From the NCBI GenBank assembly GCA_002077065.1, contig NAJO01000007.1, positions 1 to 64,000 of the forward strand: a DNA stretch of 64,000 nt, written 5' to 3'. Both the position numbers and the translations under genes were made by a program. This stretch comes from Cryoendolithus antarcticus. Taxonomy: Eukaryota > Ascomycota > Dothideomycetes > Cladosporiales > Cladosporiaceae. The notes beneath the pieces were generated by a model. The model ran no database searches. It was not told the DNA's origin and saw only the letters and a program-made list of their open reading frames with translations. This document shows, piece after piece, positions 47,111 to 57,774 of the stretch (position 1 is its first letter; every line of letters starts with the position of its first letter).

Positions 47111-49234
47111 TCAATCTCCATCTCCCGACTCGCCCCTCACTTTCAACCCACCCTCCACCTGAATCCCCTCCTGTACCCACTGCATCGCCTCAACATCCTC
47201 AAGTGGCTTCCGCCCCATCCTAACCTTCTTGAGCAGGCTCTCCACGCACAATCTCCCGCCTTCCCACCCTTCACCTCGACTGGCATCCCAATCTCCGCCC
47301 TGGTCGCCAAATCGACACCATATCCAGTCGCATCTCGCAATGCGATGCGTGTTGCGACTCCGCTCCGGCTTCCCAGGCGGTGCATCAAAAGGTAGCCGAC
47401 CCTCCATTAGCGCGTAGAGCAACACACCCAATGCCCACGCATCCGTTAGACGCCCATCGTAGGGTTGACCGAGCAAGATCTCGGGCGCGGCGTAGTCTTC
47501 GCTCCCGCATCTAGTGGTAAGTAGAGGGGACTCTGGAGGTGCGGGTATGCGGCGGCTGAGGCCGAGATCGGTGAGCGTCACAATTGGTGTCGGGTGAGTG
47601 AGAGGATCCGGAATCTCGCGTAGCTGGTCTGGAGTGAGGTTCACAAGTACATTCTCAAGCTTGATGTCGCGATGTACGATATAATTGAGATGGAGGTAGC
47701 GCACTGCGCTGACAAGTTCCGAGAAGATGCGGTGCACTACAGGTGATGTGAGGACTTCGCGGTTCGCGCTTGCTAGATCGAAGAGGTCGCCACCGGGGCA
47801 GTAGCTGAGGACTAGTAATGTTCGCGTAGGCTGGTACTCGCAAGCCTTAAGCTGGACGAGTGAGGGATGCGATACACTCTTCAGCATCTCGATCTCTCGC
47901 TTAAGACTGATCTCTATCCTTTGAGCGTCTGCGCCTCCAGCTGGCCCGTGCTCAATTACTTTCACCGCGACAAGCTGTGCTGGGTCCAGACCGCGCTCGT
48001 TGTCTGAGGAATTCGATCTCGATCGTATGCGTTCACTCGTGGCCAGCATGACTTTGGAGAAGGTGCCCTGACCCAATTCCCGTATCTCTCTGAACTTGCG
48101 TTTCCGATTGTTGATCCCACACTGTATTTGAAAGACACTCGAGGCATCTTCATCCTCGTCCATCGCATCAGCATCCTCGTCAAGGTCATCGCTCTCAGCC
48201 ACGCTAGTGTTACTCGGCGGCGGACTAGGCAGCGTCTGTGCAGCTTGCGCGGCTGGCAATGTGAGACCTCTTTGTGCTGCGAGATATGCCTCGCGTTGCA
48301 TGTGATACTCTCTGCTGGGCACCTCGCCATTTCCAAACGTGACATGACGTTGCCTAACGTTCTGCAGCTGCTCTGGCACGAATTCTGAGATACTGCGATT
48401 ACGGCCATGTTGTGACGTTGCCGTTTGCTCGTTCGCTTGCGCTGCGGATGCGTTGGTGGCTGACGACGCTTCGACCGCAGCAGACAGCAGACTACCATAG
48501 CCCTTCTTCTTCTTGTTTGGAGAGTTGGGCGATGTTGGGAAAGAAGATGACCGGCCTGCGATTGGTGTCGCATCATCGATTGATCCATGTCTGCTAGACC
48601 CCGGCGTTCCAGCAAGCCCCTTCTTCCACGGCGCGACCTCACCTCCGTTGATCACTAGAGGGGACGGTAAGGGTGTAAGATCTGCCATGGCTGCCAGATA
48701 TGGAGATGGTAGTAATGAGTTTGCCGAGCCGGGTGAGAGCGAGTATGAACCAATGCTACTGGCGGACGGGTTGGAGCGAAGCGAGGAGCCCATGATCGGA
48801 AGGTTGCCGGGCGGCGCAGTCGGGGATGCGTGCAGCGTGGTCTGCGCGAGGGTCGCGTGTATCGCTGGAGGAGCCCGTTGGCCTGATGCGAGACTTGCTA
48901 GAAGTGCATTCACGTTCGTCTCGAGGTGAAGCCCAGCACTTTGCTGGCGCGAGTGTCGTCCTGGTAGACCTTGAGACGCCGATGTTCGAGGGTGTATTGA
49001 TCGGTCCAAGGCCGCTGCTATATTTGAGAGCGCTGCAGTATTGCTCTCCGCTGGCACTACTGCATGCGATCCTCTCCTCTCCTTCGCGGGCTCTTTGTGA
49101 TCCTCGGTATCCTGAACAATACTGTCGCGTATCTTGCTACTCCCCTCTACCCCTGTGTCATTCAACGAATAATGCTCCTGACTCTGCTGCAAGTCACCAG
49201 CTTCACCTGCCGGCGCGGCGCGGTCGTCGTCCAT
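47111..49234 (-). CDS. Ser/Thr protein kinase, CAMK-like, with DLG in place of DFG
   Basis: The ATG at 49234 gives 707 residues; the frame above it starts with TTG and is not used. The first 370 residues are disordered and Ser/Pro-rich with an acidic patch (DDLDEDADAMDEDED). The kinase domain follows: glycine loop GQGTFSKV (388-395), the ATP lysine K425 in VAVKVIEH, HRDIKLEN (521-528), TDLGLS with D556, and CGSEDYAAPEI with APE at 583-585. Lobe spacing is normal and all catalytic residues are present, so it should be active; the Phe of DFG is Leu. The C-terminal segment RNTHRIARCDWIWCRFGD is distinctive of a fungal kinase subgroup I cannot name securely. Substrates unknown. Confidence 0.9.
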   Translation of the reverse strand: MDDDRAAPAGEAGDLQQSQEHYSLNDTGVEGSSKIRDSIVQDTEDHKEPAKERRGSHAVVPAESNTAALSNIAAALDRSIHPRTSASQGLPGRHSRQQSAGLHLETNVNALLASLASGQRAPPAIHATLAQTTLHASPTAPPGNLPIMGSSLRSNPSASSIGSYSLSPGSANSLLPSPYLAAMADLTPLPSPLVINGGEVAPWKKGLAGTPGSSRHGSIDDATPIAGRSSSFPTSPNSPNKKKKGYGSLLSAAVEASSATNASAAQANEQTATSQHGRNRSISEFVPEQLQNVRQRHVTFGNGEVPSREYHMQREAYLAAQRGLTLPAAQAAQTLPSPPPSNTSVAESDDLDEDADAMDEDEDASSVFQIQCGINNRKRKFREIRELGQGTFSKVMLATSERIRSRSNSSDNERGLDPAQLVAVKVIEHGPAGGADAQRIEISLKREIEMLKSVSHPSLVQLKACEYQPTRTLLVLSYCPGGDLFDLASANREVLTSPVVHRIFSELVSAVRYLHLNYIVHRDIKLENVLVNLTPDQLREIPDPLTHPTPIVTLTDLGLSRRIPAPPESPLLTTRCGSEDYAAPEILLGQPYDGRLTDAWALGVLLYALMEGRLPFDAPPGKPERSRNTHRIARCDWIWCRFGDQGGDWDASRGEGWEGGRLCVESLLKKVRMGRKPLEDVEAMQWVQEGIQVEGGLKVRGESGDGD

Positions 49235-49940
49235 GCCGGACGCCTGCACACGGTAGTGATATGGTGGCTGCGAGCCGTCACACAAGCGAGCCAACTGCAG
49301 CGTGCATGACAGTAAGCTTTGTGTCGCGCTGCTAGCGTAGGAACGTCAAGTGACAGCTAAAATGTGGGGTCGGGAGTCTATATAAGGAAATCTTCGAACT
49401 CTGTGCTATCCTCTATCTGATAAGCTATGGTAATAATCTTTTGAAAACCTACAACGCAGGCAACGGGGTATTCGAGCCCAGATAGACGAGCATCGTCGCG
49501 AGGCAACGTGGGGATATGAGCGCTCGATCTGGTTCTTGTATTTGACGTTTACAGGTTTGGCCATTCCAGCGCCTTCCGGACGCACAGTGCGATGCTTGGC
49601 TCATCACCTTCCCATGTGTTAGCGACTCTCCCTGGAGATACGGAAAAAACCTCCGACAGCCTGGTGCCGCCCTCATAAGCGCGATTACCCTTGTCAATGG
49701 GATGACCTAGGCGTCCGAGCATTTGAAATCGACCTTGGTCGAGGAGAGAGCGATATTCCATGATCTCTAGCCAACGTCCTGCGAAAGGCTTTTCCACGAT
49801 GTCAGACGTAAGGTTCCATGTATGGATAGACCGAGATACAACAGCCGTTCAGAGATGGACTACCCGAGTGGCCAATTCATCCTGCCACTGACAGTGCTTC
49901 TGCACCGTCAGACAACGATCCGTCCAACCACCGTCCCCGC
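49235..49940. other. Intergenic, 706 bp
   Basis: This gap holds the kinase promoter (minus) and the 3' end of Cwc15 (minus). A TATATAAG at 49379-49386 could serve either strand. A minus-strand frame at 49549-49797 (82 codons, GTG-initiated) has rather protein-like composition (GGTRLSEVFSVSPGRVANTWEGDEP) but no ATG until codon 13 and no recognisable family. It might be an exon or chance. Confidence 0.4.
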
Positions 49941-50693
49941 TCACCGCACATACCGATCCATGAACTTCCGATGAAAATCACTCCTCAACAGATCGTTCAC
50001 GAACCGCTTCTCCTTTCCCCTCTCCTCCGTCCCCCTAGCCTGATTCTTGAACACCACATCATCGTCCCACCGCCTCTTGACTCCATAATCCGCCGCCTTA
50101 TTTAACAACGGGTTCCCCAGCGTAATGTCCTTCTCCCTTTGCTCCTCATCGCGTTTCGCTTGCTCTGCGGCTTCTTTTGCAGCAGTCTCCGCGCGCTCGG
50201 CTTTGATTTTGGCCAGCTCGCGCATGAGCTCTGCTTCTTCGTCTTCGGACTCAGAGTCCGGTTCAGATGAGGATGCTGAGGCGTCGGAGTCGGCGTCAAT
50301 GTCTGCGGTCTCTGCGAGGACACGCCGTCTCTTGGCTTCGTAGTCTTCCTCCTCTGCATCCGCGCCCTCCCCGCCGGCCGCAACATCGCTGAATTTTCGC
50401 TTCACCCTTCCAGTGCCCGCATCTCCCTCGATCAAGAGCGTCTCCTTCTCAACCACATCCTCATCCTCGTCGACGGGCAGCGTACGTCCTTCCTTCTTCG
50501 CGTAGTACTCTCGCTCTGATCGCAGTAGCTCCGCCTTCAGATCTCGCCTTGCCTGGTCATTGGGAGCGCCTTGAGCTGCTGATCGGTACTTGAGAGTCTT
50601 GTGCGCAGGAAGTAATCGCTGATGATATGCCTCGCCTCGCTGTGCATCTTTGCCGCGTGCTGGGTCGAATGTGGGTCTGTGTGCGGTCGTCAT
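49941..50693 (-). CDS. CWC15: Pre-mRNA splicing factor Cwc15
   Basis: This single exon gives 250 residues with the Cwc15/Cwf15 pattern: the conserved N-terminus MTTAHRPTFDPARGKDAQRG, an acidic Ser/Asp/Glu-rich middle, a charged coiled coil (EEAELMRELAKIKAERAETAAKEAAEQ), and the diagnostic C-terminus ITLGNPLLN...VKRRWDDDVVFKNQARG...RFVNDLLRSDFHRKFMDRYVR. Cwc15 is a component of the Prp19-associated complex in the active spliceosome. Length matches the family. It is divergent from Rrp45. Confidence 0.95.
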   Translation of the reverse strand: MTTAHRPTFDPARGKDAQRGEAYHQRLLPAHKTLKYRSAAQGAPNDQARRDLKAELLRSEREYYAKKEGRTLPVDEDEDVVEKETLLIEGDAGTGRVKRKFSDVAAGGEGADAEEEDYEAKRRRVLAETADIDADSDASASSSEPDSESEDEEAELMRELAKIKAERAETAAKEAAEQAKRDEEQREKDITLGNPLLNKAADYGVKRRWDDDVVFKNQARGTEERGKEKRFVNDLLRSDFHRKFMDRYVR

Positions 50694-50970
50694 GGTGGAG
50701 GATCAGGTGTGTCTTCGCTGGCGATTGAGGTTACTGGAGAAGATGAAGTTGTGCAGTGTGTCGTGCGATCCAGGGTGTAGTGAGGTACTGTGTACGAGGT
50801 CGCAAAGCACTCACTGCGTCCATGTTGGTGGTCAAGACCCGCGTATGATTTCCCGATTGGGCGATCTTGAACTTCACGTTAAGCAAACGGGATACAAATT
50901 TCACCAATGTGTACACGCTCTGAATCAGATACAGCAATGCCTAAACGATAGCGTCCGATCCCGATTCAAC
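50694..50970. promoter_or_regulatory. Bidirectional promoter, Cwc15 / Rrp45
   Basis: Two RNA-processing genes start head to head 277 bp apart. I see no clear TATA box. Shared control is plausible, not shown. Confidence 0.5.
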
Positions 50971-51905
50971 ATGCCACGCGAAGCCGAACCCTCGACGAAC
51001 GCTCGCGCCTTCCTTCTTCAGGCCCTCCATGAAGGCGTTCGCCTCGACCGTAGAGACTTCGACGGCTTCAGACCCATTAGTCTGACTTTCGGCGACGAGT
51101 ATGGCGTCGCAGACGATTCCCTGGGTAAGACTCGCGTTCTGGCCAAGATCTCCGCGGAAGTCGTAAAGTCCTCCGAGGACCGCAAGTTCGATGGCATCTT
51201 CACGATATCAACGGAGCTATCGCCTTTAGCGTCGCCGGCATTCGAGGTGGGACGGTAAGTTTGCTTCAGCAACGAGAGATTGATGTAATGCGTCTGACTA
51301 ATAGTCATAGTCAAGACCAGACTGAAATGCTACTTTCTCGCATCTTAGAGAAGACAATACGACGGTCTGGCGCACTGGACACCGAGAGCTTATGTATCAT
51401 TGCGGGGCAGAAATGCTTTCATATCCGCGCTGACATACATGTACTCGATCATGATGGCAACCTTGTGGATGCTAGCTGCATTGCTTTAGTGGCTGCGCTA
51501 CTGCATTTCAGACGACCGGATTTCGAGGTGCATGGTGAGGAAGTGCATGTCTTCGATTCACGGGAACGAGAGCCCGTCAGGCTGTCGATGCAGCATCAGC
51601 CCTTCTGCGTGAGCTTTGGCTACTATGAGAGTGGGACGATCATGCTACTCGATTCTACGCTATTGGAGGAGCAGTGTAGGGAAGGGGAGATCGTGGTGAG
51701 CATGAATCGATTCGGGGAGGTGTGCCAGATCGCTAAGTATGGTGGGGCGCCTGTGGATGGGCTAAGTGTGATCAATTGTACGACGAAGGCACTCGAGAAG
51801 GTGAAGATGCTTGATGCGCTTGTGAAGCGCAAGCTGGAGGAGGACGAGAAGAGAAGGGATGCGGGTGGGCTGATGGCTGAGCTGAGTGCGGAGAACGACC
51901 GCTGA
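50971..51905 (+). CDS. RRP45: Exosome complex subunit Rrp45 (RNase PH fold)
   Basis: Exons 50971..51254 and 51311..51905 join across a 56-nt intron (GTAAGT donor, GACTAAT branch, CATAG acceptor) to give 292 residues. Rrp45 is one of six RNase-PH-like ring subunits of the 3'-5' RNA exosome in nucleus and cytoplasm. Seen: the family start MPREAEPSTNARAFLLQAL with RLDRRDFDGFRPISLTFGDEYGVADDSLGKTRVLAKISAEV, FDGIFTISTELSPLASPAFEVGR at the splice, IRRSGALDTESLCIIAGQKCFHIRADIHVLDHDGN, and the closing helix. The catalytic residues of bacterial RNase PH are not kept, as expected for a structural subunit. The C-terminus is short (ELSAENDR), lacking the long tails of animal RRP45. Confidence 0.95.
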
Positions 51906-52848
51906 AAGTCTATCGGTGGCAGTGCGCCACAGTGATCGAGATGGCGCTCCAGTATGGCTGCATAGGGTTGCCGGCAAAGCACCACGATAGCCGCAGTCGA
52001 CGCATGACAGTCACCAGATCTCAACGAAACGCACTCGACATTATTTGCACGCCAGCACTGGCCTCAGGCAATCGCATCATGCTCGACCGTGTTGTACCTC
52101 CTCGAAGGTTCTAACGCTCCCGCCCACGTAACGAGGGCCTGTTCAGCGACCAATTACGCTGAAGCGGCAAACGGCGCGCCAAAGGTTGCATGGGAATGAA
52201 GAAAGCAGTCATTGCGCCCATGCAGATCTTATTGCAGGCCATCGTGCCTAAGTTATCGCACTTTCAGTTGGCGACGTCGGACGTCAGGCACGTTCGATCA
52301 TATCAAGAAATTCGCTGTCGAGAATCTGGCCCGAAGAAGTCAACGGGGGAGCAAGAGAAGTTTGCTGTTCGGCAAGGTTATGAAGTCGCCATCACTTCTC
52401 AGTCCTCAGTGAGTAATGATCACACGAGCCACGATACTGAACATATCACATGCCGCCAATTGATGGCGTTGCTGCAGCGACCCCTCGTCCTCTACACTAC
52501 CACACCTCTACACTAGCCATACGTACACACCATTCCTCCTGTACTACCTCACTCCCTCAGAGGACATCACTCGTAACATACATGGCTTCTACCAGCATAT
52601 CATCTCGACGACTCTCGAAGGAAGGCGAGCTCGTAACACTCGCCTCCAACACCCACTGAGCATCGGAAGTACTGACCACAAGTCACTTCGATAACGAAGC
52701 TAACGTTGCGCATGTGATAGTGGCGTTCAGCACGAGGGGCCAACCAGTATCGACGATTCCCCATTCTTCATCCCACATACAACAACCACACCACTATCGG
52801 CAACGCTTCAACAACTTCCAATCACAAGAGAAGACGTACACCAACACG
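51906..52848. other. Intergenic, about 940 bp
   Basis: This is the 3' end of Rrp45 and the promoter/leader of the next plus-strand gene. From 52714 the frame of that gene is open but leader-like (Gln/His/Ser-rich). Small frames elsewhere lack motifs. No tRNA or repeat found. Confidence 0.5.
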
Positions 52849-55800
52849 ATGTCGATCTTCACGCCGTACAGGAGCGAGCCGGGTATCACAAACGAGGACC
52901 CGCAGGTCACTCCAGAGAGCTCTCGTACACTTCCGAGAAACTTTTTTGGTGGTTTCGGTGGTAGCAACACATGGGACTTCGACTCTCTGACCACCGAGTC
53001 TACCAGAAAAAAAAAACCGAGTGACTTCGCCACTCACTCAAAAGATTCGGCCACTCAAGCAGGCACCGCCGTCACGAGCAAGAAGAGAGGCTCTCCGACT
53101 CTCGAGCAAGGTCGCAGTAGCTTCGGCTCGAAGACGATGAAGCTGAATGACAAAACAAGCAAGGCGACGAACGTCATTGATATAGTGAGCTCGGACGACG
53201 AGGATGATCACCACGCTCCCGCTGTCAAGCACAATACAGCTCGATCGAGCCACGCCCCACCGGCTTCACACCGCAAAGCAGCACCGCCAGCATACCGCGC
53301 TACGACTCCGATCAAGCCAAAGTACTTCGGGCATGCGCGTGACAGACTGAGCAACACCTCACCACGCACCCATGGAGTCTTTGCAAGCGTACTGGGCGCA
53401 CCGAAGCCAGCTGCACCCAAGTCATCGCTTCCATCGACACTCGGCGGACGACTCAACCTCGGAAATGCCGCGGGAGCGGTGCTGCAAGCCATACCTGCAC
53501 CAATGGCGAGAATTACTGAGACGGCAGCAAAAGTGAAGACGGAAGGGCGCGGACCATTCATGCAGATCGATGACTCTGACGATGAGGATACGGACGTCCG
53601 GATGATCGCTACACTCGAGACAGCGCCATCGATGGCTGACCGTGAGAAGGAGACGGCTGCCAAGACAACTATCGCGAAGGCCATGGAGGACAGCAGGCTC
53701 ATGCGCGAGGCTGCGAAGCGCCGGACGCGTGATGACACCGCCGCACCGTCTTTTTTAGGCCTTCCGCACCAGGAAGAGGCGCCCGAGAGGCGCGAAGGGA
53801 GCCTACAGTAGTTCCCTCCATCGAGACACCAACATCTCGATCTCCCCTGGTGCGGGACGAGCACAAGGGGTACGATGAAACATCGCGCATATCGAAGCAT
53901 AAGTTCACCTCAAACGATTCCAAGCCGTCGGCATTGAACGAAGAGATTGCTCGCAGGGCCTCGATCGCGAGCAAGACGAAGGACTTGGATAGAAAGAACT
54001 CACGTGTCGATGGTCATGTTCACCGTGCTACAACCGAAGCGCCCAAAACCAGTGCAGCTGCGCATGAGGGTGCCAGAACTGTCAGGCCGACTGACAAGCC
54101 TGTACCAGAGCCCGCGGCGAAGCCTGGTCCCTCCATTTTGCAGAAGATTAGGGCAGAAGTACAGAAAGATCATCGATTGCTCGATCATAGGCCGCGAGCT
54201 GCCAGCACTTACCCTCGCATATCTGGTCCCGAGGCTTCGATGAACAGAGACATCACAACAATGCCCCAGCCGGCGCTCTCTAGATCCAAACCAGCACACC
54301 ATATGCCAGCTCCCCAGCCCAGCATCTTCGGTCCAGTGGAAGCTCAGAGCGTGGCAGAAGAGTCTGAGGCATGGGCGGCCCGAGATGAAGCAATGAGACC
54401 ACCTACAGTTCCGGCAAAACCAAGAACCATGAGTGGCATATTCACAGAAGACGCGAAACCGCAGCTAGCACCCGTACCGTCGATCGAAAGTCACTCGGCG
54501 CCTCGGTCTGGTCCGATTTCTATGAATAGTGCAGCAGGCGTGGCAGCTATCAGATCTACTACTGCTGCACCAACCACGACTGGACATCTCCATGATCGAC
54601 GGGATTTCATTCCGCTCTACGAGCAGCGCTCACCAGGCAGTTTCAACATATTCGGCAAAGCATTGCCGAGAGGCAGCAACATGAAACCCGGTATGCAAGG
54701 CTGGAATCGAGTCCGTACCCGATACGACATCGTCCCCGGAGACCTCAGAATAGCAAAGTGGAAAGAGGGAGGCGAGACCTGGCCGAGCATCAGTGCACTC
54801 TCTCGCGCTGATACTGGCGCGGTAAGAAGCAACGACACACTGAAGCGTATATGGGTGCAGGTCGTAATGCTCATCCAACCTGAAGACATCACCATGGATC
54901 TGCTCGAGGAAGTTATGAGCGGCTCCGCAACTGCTCTACAGGAGCTCAGGAGTCTGATCGACGCAACGCGCGTTGATGGGGCGCCATTGCTGCAGATGAA
55001 AGCTGCCGAGCGCCTGCCCAAAAAGTTCTCACTGCCGAAGGCCCTCCAGTTCGAGCCAGTCACAGCGGCTGATCTCATGCTGTGTCGGTGGCGCCTTGAT
55101 CAGTTGTCGTGGGCAGAGATCCTAGATGCCTATAATGAACGGACAGGTCTCGAGAAGCCGCAGAAACAACTGTTCAAACGCTGGAAGTTCGTAGAGGATG
55201 TCTTGAGTGGCGACGAGATACCTGTCGAGTTGTGTACACGAGGAGCGGAAGGTGATACAGAGGCGCTCGCGGAAATCAACCGCTTGACCGCCAATAAGCT
55301 GCGCGAGCGTAAGGGTCTTCCAAAGACAAGTCGCGCTCAGACTCATGAGCCAGGCTCGCGTTCAGCATTCCGAGTTGTCCACACCACCCCGAAGGTCACA
55401 CGAGGAGGGCCGACGCCTCCCATATCTCCGAGCTCGCAATTACTCACTGGCAGTCCGTGTAGCGATGACGTTCAACAACGAACACAGACAGCACGCCCAA
55501 CAGAGGGCGGCAAGACCATCAACGCTGAGGCCGTGCAGTACTATGCGGAGATCTATGGGGACAATGTCATGGACGAAGCTGTCTCTGAGCGAGCCGCAAG
55601 GTCTCCCTCCCCAATCACAGTCAGGGACAGATGCCACAACGCCTACCAAGTAGAGCGTAGATACTCCATCCCCGTTGGCATTGACGATGCCAATGACGAG
55701 CCGCAGTTCGATGAGTGGGTCGCCTGCGGCGAGCCCTTCGAAACGCGCAGGGCGGCCGAAGCGCGGATCTGGGAGGTCATGCCGAGTCTAAGCAACAACG

Positions 55801-56342
55801 AGGATGAGTCTTTCGTGAGTACGGAGACGGCCCAGCTATCGCGTGGACGAGACAAGAATCGAATGTTGATGGTCACCTCCGCAACAGAAGCAGGCATTGT
55901 CCAGATGCGCGTCCATCGTCACATGCGGACCTGTCACGACCGCATCACACCAGCCAGCAAGGAAGGCTGGCTGCCGACGCAACTGTTCCACGTTTTCTCC
56001 TCCATCACTACGATCATCTCGGGCGACGAGGACAGTGAGCTGTTTGGAGGAGATCAGAAGACCGTGGAGAAGGAGTTGCTTGATGATGCCGCTTACGGTG
56101 ATCTAAGTCTGGCCAACGATCGGGCGATGGACGAGTGGGTAAAGGAGTTCGTGAAGCGATTGCCTAACCTGGATCAGTGGCAGATTGAGAAGAACACAGC
56201 GAAGCAGCACCTGAAGTGGGCGACTGAGGAGAAAGGAGAGGATGGGAAGTTCGACAAGGAGGCTGAGGTCGAGATCACGGGCGGGTGGAAGGTTGTGAGG
56301 GTATGGGTCAAGGAGGGGAAGCTGGAGGGTCCGAGAAATTAG
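52849..56342 (+). CDS. Large nuclear-looking protein with SANT/Myb-like helix unit; frame change at 53733-53808
   Basis: Two long plus-strand frames abut: 52849..53811 (320 residues before a TAG) and a +2 frame open from 53733 to 56342. Together they look like one gene of about 1160 residues. Coding character is continuous through a T6 run at 53751-53756, where one missing T would explain the break; a 131- or 167-nt intron from a GTGAGA donor at 53642 would also restore the frame. Seen: a SUMO-interaction-like motif (VIDIVSSDDEDD, residues 109-120), a second acidic patch (MQIDDSDDEDTD), basic and Pro-rich disorder, then a folded part with a SANT-like trihelix (MLCRWRLDQLSWAEILDAYNE...LFKRWKFVEDVL), and a charged C-terminus. 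I do not recognise the family. A chromatin or DNA-repair role is only suggested. Confidence 0.7.
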
Positions 56343-56874
56343 TAAGCAAGAAGTTGAGTGATGGAAACCGGAGCTCATCGATCATCATTTGAAGGGCAGT
56401 CCTGGCGGTCGGTGATGATAGAGTAGATTTATGCTGAGACGGACAATGGTGACATCAACTGAATCTTACATTTACCCCATGATCCCTCTCGAGATCGACA
56501 CTGCTTCAACTTTCGTGCCATGACATGAACTCAATCTAGGCGTACGGCTGTCCGTAGTATTGATTGTGTGTCCTACCCCTTGGAATGCAGTAGCCATGAA
56601 AGCTCGAATTCTCGGTATATCTTGTGCGCAATGTGAGCGGCTGGATGTCAAGAGCGGATCGATGCTCCTCTGTATGGATGCGAGCGTTATGTAGCGAGGC
56701 TATAGTCACGACCATCAAAGACAGCCCTCACTATGATGATACGTATGTGGTTCGTACCATGGAGTCAGACTATGCGTGCGTAATCGCGCCGAGTAGTTCG
56801 TTGAGAGTGAGAAGCGGAATGAAGTCACAGGTATTATTACCAATCATACACCTCTTCTTTAACGTTAGGCTAGC
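56343..56874. other. Convergent intergenic, 532 bp
   Basis: This gap separates two converging stops. Short frames only; nothing supported. Confidence 0.5.
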
Positions 56875-57774
56875 CTACACCAGAATCACAGCACCCTCGT
56901 AAGACGCCTCCCCACCATCAGTGTTCTCCTCATCCAACACAAAGGCGAAGTCGAAGTCAAAAACCTTGCCCAGCTCACTCATGCAGATCTCTGCTCCATC
57001 GGCGGCGCAGCTCTTCTCGAGAACGGCACTGACGTCGAAGTCATCGGTAGTCTTGGTAGTTAATGCGGTCGTGCCAAACATCGCAGCGATGATGTCTTCG
57101 TCAGTGACGTCAGACTCGACGGAGTCATCGTCGGAATCGTAGTCGGAGTAGTCGTCTGAGCTTCCATCAGATGTAAAAGCAGACTCATCACTCTCTCCAT
57201 TGCCTTCTTCATCGATCTCGTCGTTGGTGAAGTCAGTCTCCATGCCGTCGTACTGGAAAGCGGCAGTCCCGTCATCCCAACCATCATTGCCACCCATGAC
57301 AATCTCGCCGTCAGACTTAAACCCACCATCATCGAAAACGAGGAAGTCAGTATTGTCAGTCTCTCTGACATCCTCAGCCATGACCTCGACCGAGAGCAGA
57401 CTGTTGCGACGTCTTGCCCCTCCCTTCTTGAGTGGCTTCACCACAAACTCCCCCGGCGCAGCCCAATTCATCTTCGGAAACTTCTTTCCCAATGCCACCC
57501 TCTTTTCATCCCACTCATCCACTCCATCGGCCTTGTGCTTCGCATCCTCAGCAGCAAGCTGGCAGGGACCACATTTCTCCGGGACGAATGTATCGAGATA
57601 AGGACTTGGGTGACAGGCGGTGTTGTACTTCTTGACCGACAGATTCGCACGAGTCTGCGGGATGAGGTTGCCCTTTGAGTCGAGTTTACCTTGCTTCATC
57701 GCTCTGCCGCAAGCGGAGTGGGTGATGTGGAGGGCGTGCTTGCAGGTGTAGGTGAGTGTGGTGATTTTGCACAT
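56875..57774 (-). CDS. Unknown Cys-motif protein with acidic tail, 299 aa
   Basis: This single-exon frame starts MCKITTLTYTCKHALHITHSACGRAM. The N-terminal 75 residues hold seven cysteines and several histidines (Cys at 2, 11, 22, 54, 68, 71), suggesting a small zinc-binding fold of the kind seen in many short fungal proteins that begin MCK. A basic linker follows (KPLKKGGARRRNSLL). The C-terminal 170 residues are strongly acidic and Ser/Asp-rich (ESDESAFTSDGSSDDYSDYDSDDDSVESD) with a short hydrophobic end. No signal peptide. Function unknown; a nucleic-acid or protein-binding adaptor is possible. Confidence 0.75.
   Translation of the reverse strand: MCKITTLTYTCKHALHITHSACGRAMKQGKLDSKGNLIPQTRANLSVKKYNTACHPSPYLDTFVPEKCGPCQLAAEDAKHKADGVDEWDEKRVALGKKFPKMNWAAPGEFVVKPLKKGGARRRNSLLSVEVMAEDVRETDNTDFLVFDDGGFKSDGEIVMGGNDGWDDGTAAFQYDGMETDFTNDEIDEEGNGESDESAFTSDGSSDDYSDYDSDDDSVESDVTDEDIIAAMFGTTALTTKTTDDFDVSAVLEKSCAADGAEICMSELGKVFDFDFAFVLDEENTDGGEASYEGAVILV

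Noticed and set aside
49235..49294. TTG-initiated extension of the kinase
   Set aside because: Nuclear fungal genes start at ATG; the first in-frame ATG is at 49234.
53007..53016. A10 run as a second frameshift site
   Set aside because: The frame stays open and coding-like on both sides, so no break is needed here.
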